A DNA stretch of 64,000 nucleotides from Protonemura montana (lineage: Eukaryota; Arthropoda; Insecta; Plecoptera; Nemouridae): contig OX387607.1 in assembly GCA_947568835.1 (NCBI GenBank), positions 7,449,201-7,513,200 of the forward strand, written 5' to 3'. Both the position numbers and the translations under genes were made by a program. Below the pieces are notes generated by a model. That model saw nothing but the letters and a program-made list of their open reading frames with translations. It was not told the origin of the DNA and made no database searches. Shown in pieces: positions 12,201 to 24,038 of the stretch; position 1 is the first letter of the stretch, and each line of letters starts with the position of its first letter.

Positions 12201-15200
12201 GAGCGAGCGACCTTTCAGGAATTTCACGCAAAAGTGTCCCGAGCGAATTGAGCCTCGAAACGACGGGAATTCCGCTTAAAAGGATTCCAAGCGGCATCAG
12301 TGATATCTCTGGAATCTCATTGAAAAGTATTCAGAGCGGAGTCAGTGAAACGTCAGGAACTGCCGTTAAGAGTTCGCCCAGCGAAGCGAGCGGCTTTTTT
12401 GGCGTGAAATTGAAGAGTATTTCGAGTGGAAGCAGTTTTCAACTGAAGAGCAATGCAAGTGATTCAAGCTTTCAACTGAAAGGTGTAGCAAGCGATGAAA
12501 GCGATCTGAACAGCATGCAACATAAAGGTAAGAACATGATCTATAAAAATCACATATCGTATCACATTCGTGTTCCAGTTCTGTTGCACATTTTTCCAGT
12601 CTAGCTTCCTTTCCATAGCATTCGTTTGTTGGTATAGCCTTGAAAATAAACCAAAAAGTTTGATTTTTTTTAGTTTTTTAGATAGTAATTTTTTTTTTTT
12701 TTTTCTTGTTAGCAAGTTTATTTAAAAATTGTTATCTAAAAACAATGTAGCAGGTGGCTTTTAAGGTATTGGAAAGTAGTTTTTGGAACTGACTCTTGCG
12801 CTGACTTCAGCAGACTGTGACTCGGAAGCTTCGCGTAAGGGCATTCTGCGCGATATGGCGCCGTGGGATGCAGATGTCAGCGCAATGTCGCGGGCACAGA
12901 CGCAGCAGTGGCGTCGACAGCAGATGGAGGACGAACGCAAGAGCGTGCGATTCAACCTCGACAAGGATATTGGCACCATCAGGTGAGCCAAAGTTCATTG
13001 ACTGTGACCTGTAAGAGATTGAAAGTTTGTCGATTTGTGTTTTACTAGACTTGTTTTATGAGATTTGCGAGTGATGTGTGAACTTTAATTTTACAAGCCT
13101 CAGAAAGTCATCAATTAAGTATTTTTACCAACCAATACTCTTGATTTGATGAAAAAGTTAGCACAATATGGGCCCGTTTTTCAGTGGCTAGTTAGGTATT
13201 TAATAGACCATTAACAAATAAAAAACTACTGATTGGGTGTTGTCAAGCAAATAACAAACTAACGGGCCAGTATAAAACCTGCAACCATAACTAACCCAAG
13301 CAAAACTGCAAAACTTATTATGGTAAGGTCCCAAAAACTTTGAAGCTCTACCAAAAAGAAAAAACTACTTGACATCTCACAATCTCATAGATTTTCTTGC
13401 TTAGATAATATATCTAGAAACGCCCAGTTCAATACAACGTTGTAGTGAAATGGTTCAGTGTGATTTTTTATTTTCATGCTTGTCTCTCAGAGATGTCTCC
13501 TTCATTAACATAGTGACCGCCACACTAATAATAATAATAAAAATAAGAATAGTTTTATTAGCAACTTAGGATTATACACCATAAGTGAATTGCACTTTCC
13601 GGTGGTTTCTATACAGTTTTACAATTTTACAATTTTGGCAAGTTTATTGAATGACAGGCTATTCTATAGCCTAGTTCCTCTGCCAAGGAGTGAGTGGCGT
13701 CCTATGTTTGTACGGTAAAACTTTATAAATAGTTTTGGTCCATTATCAGCCTAATCCACTGCCTTGTTTTGGTTAGTTTCGACATATTTGGCCAGGTCCT
13801 GCCAGACTGAGTATAAATATAACTGGCTCAATATACCAAGCAAATGTAAATGAACAATTTGTTTTCCGATGGCCGACCAGGTTCGATGTCTCGGATAGCG
13901 AAGACACCGAGGACTGCACCGCCGACGAGTCGGACGTAGCTGTCGGCGCTGAGGGCGCAACATCGCACGGGTCAACTACAGACCGTGCTGACACGCAGAG
14001 CGAAGGCGATGGGTCGGCTCGGTCCTCCAGCAAGGTGAGTTACGAGTCTGTGACGTTGGGGAAGAATCAGGCTACACTGTAAAGAAACTGTTTCTAAAAG
14101 GACTCGGTACTTTTAGGATACACCGGATCCACAAAGAAGAGTTTTAGTTTGACTTTGGAGTTAAAAGATGACCAGTCAATCACTGACTGTGTTTACTAGA
14201 TTTTCAGGGGTTATTACCATGGTGATAACAACTGTACTCCAAAATGTATGGGGGTCATGCTTATTTGCTGTTCTGTGGATCAGACCCCTGCAGTTTGCTG
14301 CCTCTACTCTCATTGCTTCTACCCAAATTAATATTTCATAGGACCTTACCCTATGGCAAAATCCTTCCTTAAAAGACCTTGAAATACTCTAAATCCACTG
14401 TAATGATTTCAGCCATCAGAGGTTGGAGCTTCATGCTATGGAGATTCATGCAAGCTTTAAGTGATTTTTGTCATTGCCATACCTTATCTTATCTGCACAC
14501 AAATAATTCCTTGAATTCCTCGAAAAGCCCCGCTTTAAAACGGACCAATCCTTTCCAGCGTTCGGAGCAAGACATTGCATCCACTCTGAAGGGTCTGTTT
14601 GTCCCGCGCGAACGTGGTGACGACGGCCTGCCGATGGAAATGTTCGGCTCGTTTTCCGCCCGGCCGGTCCAAGATAAGGCGTTGTTCGTCAAGGTAGGCC
14701 GCGGCAAGGACTCGATCAACGGCCAGGACGTGCGCAAGGAGCACGAGATTAAGGACTCTGCCGCTGCCAAGATCAGCGAGAAACGACAGCTTGGGTCCAG
14801 TCTCTTCCGCAGCGAGGTGTGTGGGGAGCAGATTTGTTGCTTAACAATAAATTATTCGTTCAATTAAAAGTAGAAGATTGTTTTAAAGAACTTTAAAAAT
14901 CAGGGAAAATTTTGAAGAGCCTTAGGGATAAAAGAGAATATCTGACCTGTCTTAAACTGGGCTGATTGCAAAAACTGGGCTGATTACAGATAGGTATCCG
15001 TATAACATTTAAAAGCATGTATGATCTGCATTCTAGGAGCTAGGTTCTAGAACCCTGGTGTCCTGGCCATAGTTTTCAATTGCAGTGCTAGCCAGCTGTT
15101 CTGGTAGTTGGAAATGCTGGGAACGTCATCTATCAAGAAAACACATAATTCCCTGAATGATTCTCGGTGTTTCTAGGCAATCCCTCAATGTTGTGAACTG

Positions 15201-18200
15201 TTTCATCTTTGTGGATGGATGATTTATAGATTAGACCTGGCCTTAAGTATCCAGTGATGCTTCACGATGCTTCACGTTGCATTATTTAGGTGTATCGGTT
15301 GCTACTAGCAGACTTTTGGTCACAGTTGTTCGAAAGCGTGCATCTTGTTCCAGGTGCTTTCCAAGTCCGTGGAGAGCATCGTGCTGAACGGAGATCTTGA
15401 CAAGAGTCTTGAAATTGACTTGGCTGCAGGGAAAGCTGAGGAAAAGCAACAGTGGGATGCGGAGGCAGAAAACCGAGCCAAGGTGGAAGTGGAAAGCCGC
15501 GAGCGAGAAATGATAAAGAAGGAAATGGAGGCAGAGGAATGTAGAGAGCGTGAGGCGATGAGGAAAGCATTGGAAGAAGAAGAAAAGCAGAAGAGAGATA
15601 GGATGATAAAGGAACTGGAAGAGGAAGAGAACCAGCAGAGAGAGAAAATTCGGAAAGATCTGGATGATGAAGAGCGTAAGCAGAAACTGAGGTTGAGGAA
15701 AGAATTAGAGGAGGAAGAAATCCAACAGAGGCAGAAGCTGAGAAAAGATCTAGATGAAGAAGAAAAACAGGAAAGGCAGAGAATGCTATTGGATTTGGAA
15801 GAGGTGAAAAGTAAAGAACATGAGAGATTGAGAAATGAGGCAAAGGAACTAGTGCACTTGGAGCAGGAGAAGTTTCGGAGCGAGCAGCGGGAAGATGAGA
15901 ACCGAGATCAGGGCAAGGTGCAAAAAGAGCTGGACGAGGAAGAGAGTACTGAGCGCGAGAGGATGAGAAAGGAGCGAGACGAGAGGCTTGCGGCTTTTGC
16001 GACGGAACTTTTAGTGGAGCGGGCTGCCGAGGAGAAAATAGCAAGGGATGAGCATACGGCTTTGATGGAAGAAGTCAGGTACGTTCTTGACTTGATTGCT
16101 TTTTGTGGCATGTAGGGTTTCTTTCATGGGAATTAGACCAAGTGAAAAGTATCACTCGGGAATGATATTTGCTTCTCACAAAGCAAATCACGTACCATAA
16201 ATACCATAAATATTTTGAGTTTCTGGTCAGTTGCGCTGTCCCACTTTCTTTCTCATCTCTTAACCAAATATTAAAGTTTTCTATAAAAGACAATTTTACT
16301 TGTGCTGTTACCTCAAACTAAAAGATATGTAGAGGGATGAAGACATCCATTGCAATGTTATTGCCAAGTACAGATGGCCGTGGACTATATTTGTCTGCCA
16401 TATTGGCTTTACATAGCACCAAGCTTTGATAGATCAGTGTACTGATTTGTCAACTGATTTACACAATCTGAGCTACTTTATTATCACACCATATCAGATT
16501 CAAATCTTTCTGTTTCAGATTTATTCTGTGTCTGTGCAACAAAATTATTTTGGCAGAAATATTCCAGAGTCTTACGATTACAAAATCCTTTACCTTTTTA
16601 TCAACATGAGTAGACTTAATTTAAATAAAACTCTTCTTATGACAAACTTTTTAACTAATCGTCACGAAACCGTTTTGTCGTGCCTTGCAGGCGAGTGGCA
16701 GTATGCGAGAGGGAGACAGAGCTGTCGGCGCTTCGCGAACGCCTGGCCTCGGAGCGGTGTGAGCTGGTGGCAGCGCTTACAGCAGACGGTGAGCGCCAAC
16801 TGGCGGCGCTTACTGCGCGGCTGCAGGCGGAGCTGTTGAAGAAGCTGGCCGAGATCACAGACAAGCACTTGCAGGCAAGTTCCTCTTTAGTGGTGGCTGC
16901 AGCGCTTGGAACTTGATAACTTTTTCTTCCAATATTTTCCCTACTTTGCTAAAAAAACTATTTTTTAAATAACTGTTACCATTGGCAACTTGGCATATCC
17001 TTTGAGATTTCCCACTGATGGATTAAACATTTCTATCTGTAATATTTTTATCATACTTGTTTGGAAATGAAACCACAGAATATTTAAATTTCATAAGACA
17101 TGACTAAAAAATGTATTTTACACACTGGACGAGTTTTACAACAACAAAAAAACTGACACATAACGATTGTTAACCTTCTGAACCTAGGGGTTAGTTGTAC
17201 TAACAGCTTTCTAATAAAAAAATGTACTTTGTATTTATGAAAGTCAAACATCGAAAATCAATCAATGTCTAACAAAGGTGTGAATGCACTAGCACTTTCA
17301 CTCTAAGCTTTCACCTTGCTAATTGTTTGATGTTCAAATATTTTTCTGGGGTCTATAATTATTGTTCCGATGCCCCAAACAAGATCCTTAAATAGAAGAA
17401 CCTCTTGAGCTACCAATAAGCAAGTTTCTTTCTTTAATTACTTGGACATTCCTTTTCTCGTATCAAGCACCAACAAATTGCCTCCTAACAACAGAGTGGG
17501 TCATTTATCTATCCACGAAATGGCTGCCCTGTCTTGAATTTACTCCCCTCTGTGTGCAGGATGTGAGTGCGCTGGTGCCTGCACAGCTCGAGTCCAGCCA
17601 GCGCGAGACCCTGGCACGCATTGGGGCTGAACACTTGGAGGAACTTGAGAGGTTGCGGCTAGAAAACTCTGTGGCAACGGCCGCGGCCCGCGTAGAGCAC
17701 GCCGCCAGGTACAGAGCCGGGCACTGTTTATGTTTTTTGATATGCCAGCAGTTTGGACTTCACATTTTTTTATTGGATTTCTTTAATTTCTTTGTTAATG
17801 TTGATTTATTATATTAATTATTATATTATTAGTTAGATTAGATTTTTTGGATCTTTCTGGTCCTTTGCAAAATCCTGCTTTTTCATTGTTTGCTTGTAAT
17901 TTAGCTTAAAAGTAACTATTGGCTCCATTTTGTGTCAGATCAGTTACAAAAGACCCTTTATTGCCAGAATTCTTCACGTTTTTTCTGCTCTAGCCGAAGA
18001 TGGTCCAAGCTGGAGCAAGAATTAAAAAAAAATGTTCTAGAGGATTTACTATGTTCTGAGTTGATCTGCTATGATCTAACACAATTATAAATAAACAGAA
18101 AAAAATTGTATGTGAAATAAAATTGTATCGAGATGATTTCACTTAATCGTAATCTACAGTTCACAGCAAAAATGTTGTATTGACAATTTTTAAATTCCAG

Positions 18201-21200
18201 CAGACAGCTTTTTATGTAATAAGTTTAACAAAAACTATTTGAACTGGGTTTTGAATGCTAAGTAAAGAATAACTAAATTTTCCAACGTTTCGTAACTTGT
18301 ACCTGTTACTTTTTCAAGGGTAAGAGCAGTCCCGACAATTTTCCTGATAATTGAGATTTTTGTTATTGGAAAATTGTCAGGCCTGCTCTTACCCTAGAAA
18401 AAGTAACAGGTACAAGTTATGAAACGTTGGGAAATTTTGTTGTTCTTTACTTAGCATTCAAAACCCAGTTCAAATAGTTTTTGTTAAAACTAGTGCTAAG
18501 GTCACATCAAGTAGACATGAGTCTAAAAACAATCAGCTTTTTATTTGTTTTCCCACATAACGTGCGTGTTTTTTTTTTGCCAGGCTGGACGCGATACGAG
18601 CCGAGTGCACCCGAGAGGAAGCTCGAGTGGTGGAGCTAAAGTCTCGTCTGAAGCCCGCAGATCACGACTCCTCAGCATCGGGACCGTGAGTCAAAATTAC
18701 AGTACACATTAGCAATTATTGAACTAGCATTGTGCTATCACGGCAAACATAAGTCTACTTGCTATGGTAAATGCTGAAGCAGTTAATCGATGTGCAATTT
18801 TATTCTATCGTCATGATAAAATGTACCTAATTTCCTATCTATCAAAGTGATGAGAGGATGTGACTAAACACTGTTTTGTGAGCTGGCAGATGTATATCAG
18901 GTGTATTCGATTTATTAACAGTACATACTGTAGAATTAACTAACATACCATTTTCCAAAACCAGATTAGTACTACAACCAGGTTGAAATCCACATCAGGG
19001 GACTGCTTTAAGATTTTAAATGATCATTCGGCTGTATCACACTATATTTGGCTTGGCCATTGATAATTGAAACCCAATCTAACTCATAGGAAGTAATAAG
19101 TTATTGAACAGCAACTTTTTTGAACATTTTTAGTTTTTACACAATCACCTTCCTTGTTCAGTCCCTTGATTAAAATAAACTAAATTAAATTCTAGGGTGT
19201 TTGAAAAGCTTCGCTGTGAGAAGCGGCTGCTGGAGGATAAGTACCGAACGCTGAAGGACAAGTACGTGAGGCTTAAAGGCGACGTCAAGCTCTCGCTCGA
19301 CCGTCGACGCAAGCGTGACTCGGCCGCAAACACAACGGGCTCGGAGACGGAACGGTCCACTTCGCATCGCGCTCACGACAGGTACCATCGGCGTGCACTC
19401 TTTGTATGATTGTCAGAGGATCACGGGGACAGATTTTAAATTTTAACTCAAGCTTCGTTTGCCAGCTACAAACCAGTTCATGTACCAGTATATTAGTATA
19501 GTCAATAGTGTAGTTCTGTCTGCAGTTTTGAAGTGTTTACACCAGGACTCACTTTTCATACTGCCTTTGGAGCTGGTGTATGTTAATCTAGGATCTTTTG
19601 GAACTGGTAAGGCTATCAAACATACTGGTTTAGAACTACAGATAAACACACTGGACTACTTTATGGATGTAGTGTAAAAAGTGTGAAAGTGCAGAGCTGG
19701 CAAAGTGACTTCCTATCAACAAACTACACAGTGGTCTGAAAATAAGTGATAGAACTTAAAAAAAATGATAAAAATTATGATAATATGAAGGGAGATATAG
19801 ATGAGATATATAAACCACAAGGTACAAAGAAAAAAATTTTACTTAAATCTTGCAATGTTATCTATCACAAAATAGTAAATGCTCTGCCCAAAAAATTAAT
19901 AGCATTACACATAAAGTCAAAAACATATCAATCTGAGGGAACACAATCCAGCTTCCCCAAAAACAGCCGTGCCCATGCGAAGCCATCAGCAGGCACAGAG
20001 CTCGCGCTAAACCTGAGACAGTTGACGTTGCGTGCGGCAGGAGCGCGCCGTCCGAGCCGACTCCACGCAACGACAACGAGGCTGCTCCGCGGGGTCCGAG
20101 GCGCGCAGCTGACAACAACAACACGCTACCGCCGACCTCGCATGCGCAGTCGCGGGGGATGCTTTCCGACGACACCACGACTCAAGGTAGGCGAACGTTG
20201 GTGTTTATACCTTAAATATAAGATCATATCTTAATAATAATAATTATTAATAATAAGATCACATCCTCTTGATTGTTTGAATTTGGACATGGATAGATTG
20301 AGCAAGGAACTTGGGTATTAGGCAATGGTATATTAATTTGACCTTGCTTTATATTTCAACTAACGATTGATTTTTTTGGTCTTTTTCTGTTAAGTCAAGA
20401 TAAATAAAGTAATTTTTTTCAGTTGGTTCAAGCCAGGTTAGGTTAGGTTGCTGGAAACTCTGGCTGGGCTAGCAAACCAAGCGTACCTTTATTTGTAATC
20501 GTTTTGTTATGCCACGTGCTGTTCAGCTACCTAGGCTGCGTTTATATCACCATGTAACTGCCTGTTGCTGTAATCTAGGATAATATTTTAGTGTCAGAAG
20601 GAAAAGAAGCTCAAACCTAAGCAAAAAATAAAACTATAGGTAAAATCTCTGCTGTTGTCAATGGTGTTCTTGAACCATTATTGTTAACAGTAACAACATC
20701 TGATTTATGTTCTGCCAGTGGCGTATAGACTTGCTAGTCCTCCTTATTTGTTTAATACTATTAGCACCTGAATTTGTTCTGAATTTTAACTTATTAGTTT
20801 GCAACTTGCATTTTGCATGGTAGTGAATTCAAGCTCACGTGTTTATGTTGGTGCATCTCAAGTACCATAACGAATAGTTCGAGCTGGATAGATTATAATT
20901 ATGCCCACGTTTCATAGAGTGTGCTGTTGCTTTCAGGCTACCCATGTCCATGAGTAGGTACTGTTACGGACTTAGCTGGAAGCTATGCAAATTTACAAAG
21001 AAAGTGAGCTAAAACTGTTGAAAGGCACAAATGTAGAAGTCTAAGAGTTTGCCTTCTCACAGGGGTGGACAGTGACAATGTGTCGTCGTGCGGCTCGCGA
21101 CGTGCAGTGCGAGCGTGCGAGCCACGTCGTCGTCGCCAGGCCGCGGGCCGAGCACGAGCACCGAAGTCTGCAGTCGCTCCTGCCGTCCTGGTTCCCGCCG

Positions 21201-24038
21201 CGGCCGAGTCTTCCCCAGTCGACGCCTTGCGGAGGCAGCTGCAGAAGCTCGACGATCTTGACGAGAAGTTCCCAGCTGCTACACACGCAGATACATATCT
21301 GCGGTATCCGTTCTCAGATACTGGTGAGTTGCAAGTGGACAGTTGATTTGCTAGGATAGAAGTGAATGCACATGAGGCCAATGAGACCTATAGTTCAGGT
21401 TTGCATTTATTTTAAAGAGCCAGGTGATTACCTTATATTTAATACAATAATTCAAATTTTATTTTATTTTCTATTTATAGTGTCATATGCTATGCAAGTA
21501 CATAGTACCCCCTCCATTCTTGATCTTTTGAACCTAAGACCTACTATCGAAGCTACTACGTACAACTTGAACGCTTTACTTTTCAATCCAAGATTCCTAA
21601 AAAAACACAGAATTTTCATTTTTAACAGAAGCTGGGCGTGATCAACATAGGGCTACATTTGCCCACTGTTTTCATACATCACACCATTTTTATTTGAGAT
21701 ATTTAGACCTATTTTGCAACAAATCTTTAAATGAGTGAAAAACCACGCCACCACCGAACGGTTTGGCATGTTGGAGACACTGGTTCTCGTTAGATCACCA
21801 AAGTTAAGCAACACTGCGCTGAGTCAGGTATTGGATGCGGGACCATCATACATATGACCAGATCTGTTCGGTAGAGACGTTGGAGGGAAGAAAGTTAGTA
21901 CAGCAACTTCATTCGCCTTGCTTATCAAACTCTTGACAGCATGGATTTGTGGAGGGATCCTGCTGTTTGCATTGTACCGTCCTTCGGAAGGGACGTTAAG
22001 CCGATGGTCCCCTTGGTGCTCTTCGACAGGAGTATGCTACCTGTTGGCACCAGGTTTCTCCTCCTCCCTTCTAGGCTAGGTAAGGTTCATCATCATCATC
22101 ATCCACTCATTCACCAATGCCATTAGACCAGTGCCGCATGGCGAGATGTCAAAATAGTGCCTCGCTAAACACCACAAATCAATCCGCTCCTGCGATCTTT
22201 AGGTGGCCAAATGGGCAGTGCTGAGCTGGAGTTCTTCCGGCACCGCATTCACCTGGAGCGTGATTCCGTCCGCCGCGCCAAGGACATGCTGGTGGCGCAG
22301 CGTGGTAATTTCCGTCTGCGCCAGCGTGAGATCCAGCGCAGCTCGGTCGGCGACGATGACCGCGATCTCTCTGACATGGAGGTCAGCCTGCATCGGACTC
22401 GCGGTAAGTTTTTAGGCTTTTTGCAGGAAAGATGATTAAAAGCTTGTGTAAATCTGTGTTAGCCTAGTTGTAGTTGGTATGACGGGGAGTGTTTCTGATT
22501 GCTGTTGTTTTAATTCCCCACAAACAAATTTAATGGCACGTTCAGTATAAGAACCACCAGAAAAAATAGCTGACACATAGCCCTACGGCAACATTTGTAC
22601 TGGCCATTTTTATTGGTGATACCAGTTCCAAAAGTAGAAACAATGCTTGCTTGTGTGGAAGAATGGTAAAACTGGAAAAGAAGGAAATCTGGGGACAGCT
22701 CTTGGATATTGCTGGAGAAAACTGTGAGAAATGTATCCTTTGCATTCTAAGTTTACTAAAAATTAACCTTCTTTTGCCGTAAATCAAGGCTTTGGTTAGG
22801 GGTAATTGACCAACCCGGGAAGGACTTAGTAATAAATATATCCTGCATGCTTTTTGTTATTTGTATTTACTTATTTATTAAATTTGGGAAGATGTAAAGA
22901 TTGGGAAAAGCTCAACTTTCTGGATACATTGAAGAAGATTGGTTGAGAGATATCACATTGTTCTCTACTCACTCTCTCACTGTGATAAAAATTGCGATTT
23001 AAGACTCAGGAATGTTCTAAAACCTCACATGAAGCTTGAATCGTTGCTCCTCACTCTATGCAGGTTTGTTGGGAGAAAAGATAATTCGTCTGCGCCACTT
23101 GGAAGCTGCGTTGGCTCGTGCGGCCACGCCAAGAGGAGGCGCAAGCAGCGGGGACGGGGAACATACTGCTCTCAGCGATGTCTCGTCACACAGTGGTGGG
23201 TCGTCTGGCTTCAGCAGCATTGAATTGCCGCACGACTCAAACAATGGTAATACTTGTACCCACGATGGCATATGGTGGCTGTTTCTGGCTTTCTTTGGTG
23301 TGAAGTGTATTTCTATGAAATTTCTCTTCGTGTTTGACGAATTATTTGAGTGTTTATTGTTGAATTTCCTATTAGAAATGCCATGCCTCAAATAGTTTGC
23401 AAATGAATTTGCATTGCATACATTTATTTATAATAAAGGCTACTTTAAATAAATCTAAAAACAAAGTTGGCAAATTAGGGAATAGAAAATAAGGGAACAC
23501 TTCTAGCCAAGGCTAAAATAGCTTATTAAGTTGTTGTGATTGCAATTCTTTAAGTCAAATCCTACATTTTTTAGTGCCTCTCATCTATTGCAATTGGCTA
23601 TTTGTTTAGTTGTACATTAGCCTCACTACATTAGCCTGACTTGAGTTTGTTTGTACATTCCCACCTCAGTAAGTTGCATTTATTTTGTAGTCATAAATTT
23701 GGTTTTAAAAAAAAACATTAACTTCATTTCTTCATTTGCCAGGCATTGTCTCCATGGGTGGCACCGGCGGCGGTCGCTACTCTGAATCAACCGAGATCAT
23801 CCGCAGCCTGGAGAACCTCAACACGGAGATCCGCGACATATGGGATGTACTCCACAAGTCCCGCCCCTCTGCCGGACCTCCGCCCGCGCTGCTCTTTCCC
23901 GATTGGCTACGCGGGTTCCGTCCCTCAGCAGCCGCTGACCCCTCGCTTGCTGAACGCACAAAGTCCCTGCGAGATTGGCTGAGACATGCACGACACGACG
24001 CTCCCGACTCGCCTAATGCCGACCACGCCCATGTCTAG
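9287..24038 (+). CDS. CEP164: CEP164, centriole distal-appendage protein, complete, 20 exons
   Basis: Exons: 9287-9362, 9579-9690, 9798-9931, 10014-10162, 10419-10575, 11016-11204, 11940-12527, 12811-12982, 13881-14034, 14559-14816, 15354-16078, 16691-16874, 17560-17708, 18584-18685, 19196-19381, 19993-20186, 21063-21323, 22203-22403, 23064-23246, 23743-24038. They sum to 4,470 nt (1,489 aa), close to the roughly 1,460 aa of human CEP164, and every junction keeps phase. Known role: CEP164 docks at mother-centriole distal appendages and recruits TTBK2 to start ciliogenesis. Residues about 10-100 hold the N-terminal module with WW-domain W60, Y72-Y74, W83 and P86. The C-terminal third has the family signatures DDLDEKFP..THADTYLRYPF, FFRHRIHLERDSVRRAK, MEVSLHRTR.LLGEKIIRLRHLE and SLENLNTEIRDIW. 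The middle is coiled coil and repeats. The start at 9287 is chosen because the upstream ATG at 9273 is in a frame that closes. The intron after exon 12 has a GC donor. Exon 16 has the weakest acceptor. Confidence 0.93.
9579..9931 (+). CDS. CEP164: CEP164 exons 2-3: N-terminal helical module and WW domain
   Basis: Exon 2 (9579-9690) encodes YAIKIGINPLIEPHLLNIAR, matching the 'E.AREIGIDP..EPELMWLAREG' region that precedes the WW fold in vertebrate CEP164. The intron splits a Cys codon inside the WW domain. Exon 3 (9798-9931) supplies the three-strand core with YYYN, the second Trp and the terminal HP. This part of CEP164 is known to bind TTBK2 in vertebrates. Confidence 0.92.
12140..12526 (+). 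repeat. CEP164: Serine-rich tandem repeat of about 15 residues in CEP164 exon 7
   Basis: Nine consecutive units each begin with Lys: 15, 15, 16, 15, 15, 15, 11, 11 and 16 residues (12140, 12185, 12230, 12278, 12323, 12368, 12413, 12446, 12479). The consensus is K-[RS]-x-P-S-[GE]-x-S-[DE]-x-[ST]-G-I-x-L; for example KRFPSGASDLSGISR and KRIPSGISDISGISL. Upstream PSNESIGIAL (ending 12139) looks like part of an earlier unit. Residues are about 340-468. The units are diverged at DNA level. The many Ser/Lys positions suggest a disordered, possibly phosphorylated linker (inference). I know of no such repeat in vertebrate CEP164. Confidence 0.85.
15354..16078 (+). CDS. CEP164: CEP164 exon 11: charged helical region
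   Basis: A single 725-nt exon encodes 241 residues dominated by Glu, Lys, Arg and Gln with few breaks, covering protein residues about 664-905. It contains seven exact-length 15-residue repeats (15525-15839) plus related flanking sequence. Vertebrate CEP164 also has a long charged coiled-coil centre, so the position fits. The regular repeat looks specific to this lineage (inference). Confidence 0.9.
15525..15839 (+). repeat. CEP164: Seven 45-bp units encoding a 15-residue charged helix repeat
   Basis: The units, with no insertion or deletion, are MEAEECREREAMRKA, LEEEEKQKRDRMIKE, LEEEENQQREKIRKD, LDDEERKQKLRLRKE, LEEEEIQQRQKLRKD, LDEEEKQERQRMLLD and LEEVKSKEHERLRNE. Acidic residues lie at positions 2-5 and basic ones at about 8-14. 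That i to i+4 E/K-R pattern is typical of stable single alpha-helices or extended coiled coils. A related partial unit, LDEEESTERERMRKE, follows near 15929. Confidence 0.92.
16691..16874 (+). CDS. CEP164: CEP164 exon 12, ending in a GC splice donor
   Basis: The exon encodes helical sequence (ETELSALRERLASERCELVA ... KKLAEITDKHLQ). Its 3' junction reads CAG|GCAAGT, and the next exon starts TGTGTGCAG|GATGTG at 17560; the phase is 0 on both sides. No GT donor nearby would keep the frame, so a GC-AG intron of 685 nt (16875-17559) is the best reading. The rest of the donor matches the consensus strongly, as is usual for GC donors. Confidence 0.85.
18229..18483. mobile_element. Foldback MITE (255 bp) flanked by TTAA
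   Basis: The terminal inverted repeats begin CAAAAACTATTTGAACTGGG and run inward for about 115 bp with few mismatches, leaving a short centre. TTAA flanks both ends (18225-18228 and 18484-18487). A TTAA target fits the piggyBac or Kolobok groups, though no transposase is present to decide. It lies in the CEP164 intron between exons 13 and 14. Confidence 0.85.
21765..22190 (+). mobile_element. 5S-rRNA-derived SINE, copy 2
   Basis: At 21781-21845 the sequence reads GGTTCTCGTTAGATCACCAA, then AGTTAAGCAACACTGCGCTG, then GTATTGGATG, aligning with the internal promoter half of 5S rRNA. The shared tail follows (GGGACGTTAAGCCGATGGTC ... TTGGTGCTC), then a short CAT repeat (about 22088-22102) and a segment agtgccgcatggcgagatgtcaaaa also seen near 40.76 kb. 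It ends just before the acceptor of CEP164 exon 18. Confidence 0.8.

Noticed and set aside
11684..12604. The full 306-aa plus-strand ORF taken as one gene
   Set aside because: Only 11940-12527 is coding as CEP164 exon 7. The first 85 residues are intron read-through and the last 25 are past the donor.
15286..16044. A 252-aa minus-strand ORF
   Set aside because: It is the antisense of the charged CEP164 exon 11. Glu/Lys-rich codons read backwards give long Ser/Pro/Leu frames without stops.
19746..20234. A 162-aa plus-strand ORF across CEP164 exon 16
   Set aside because: Its frame does not join exons 15 and 17 in phase. The alternative frame from 19993 to 20186 (ending LSDDTTTQ) joins both neighbours exactly and has a more plausible acidic/polar composition.
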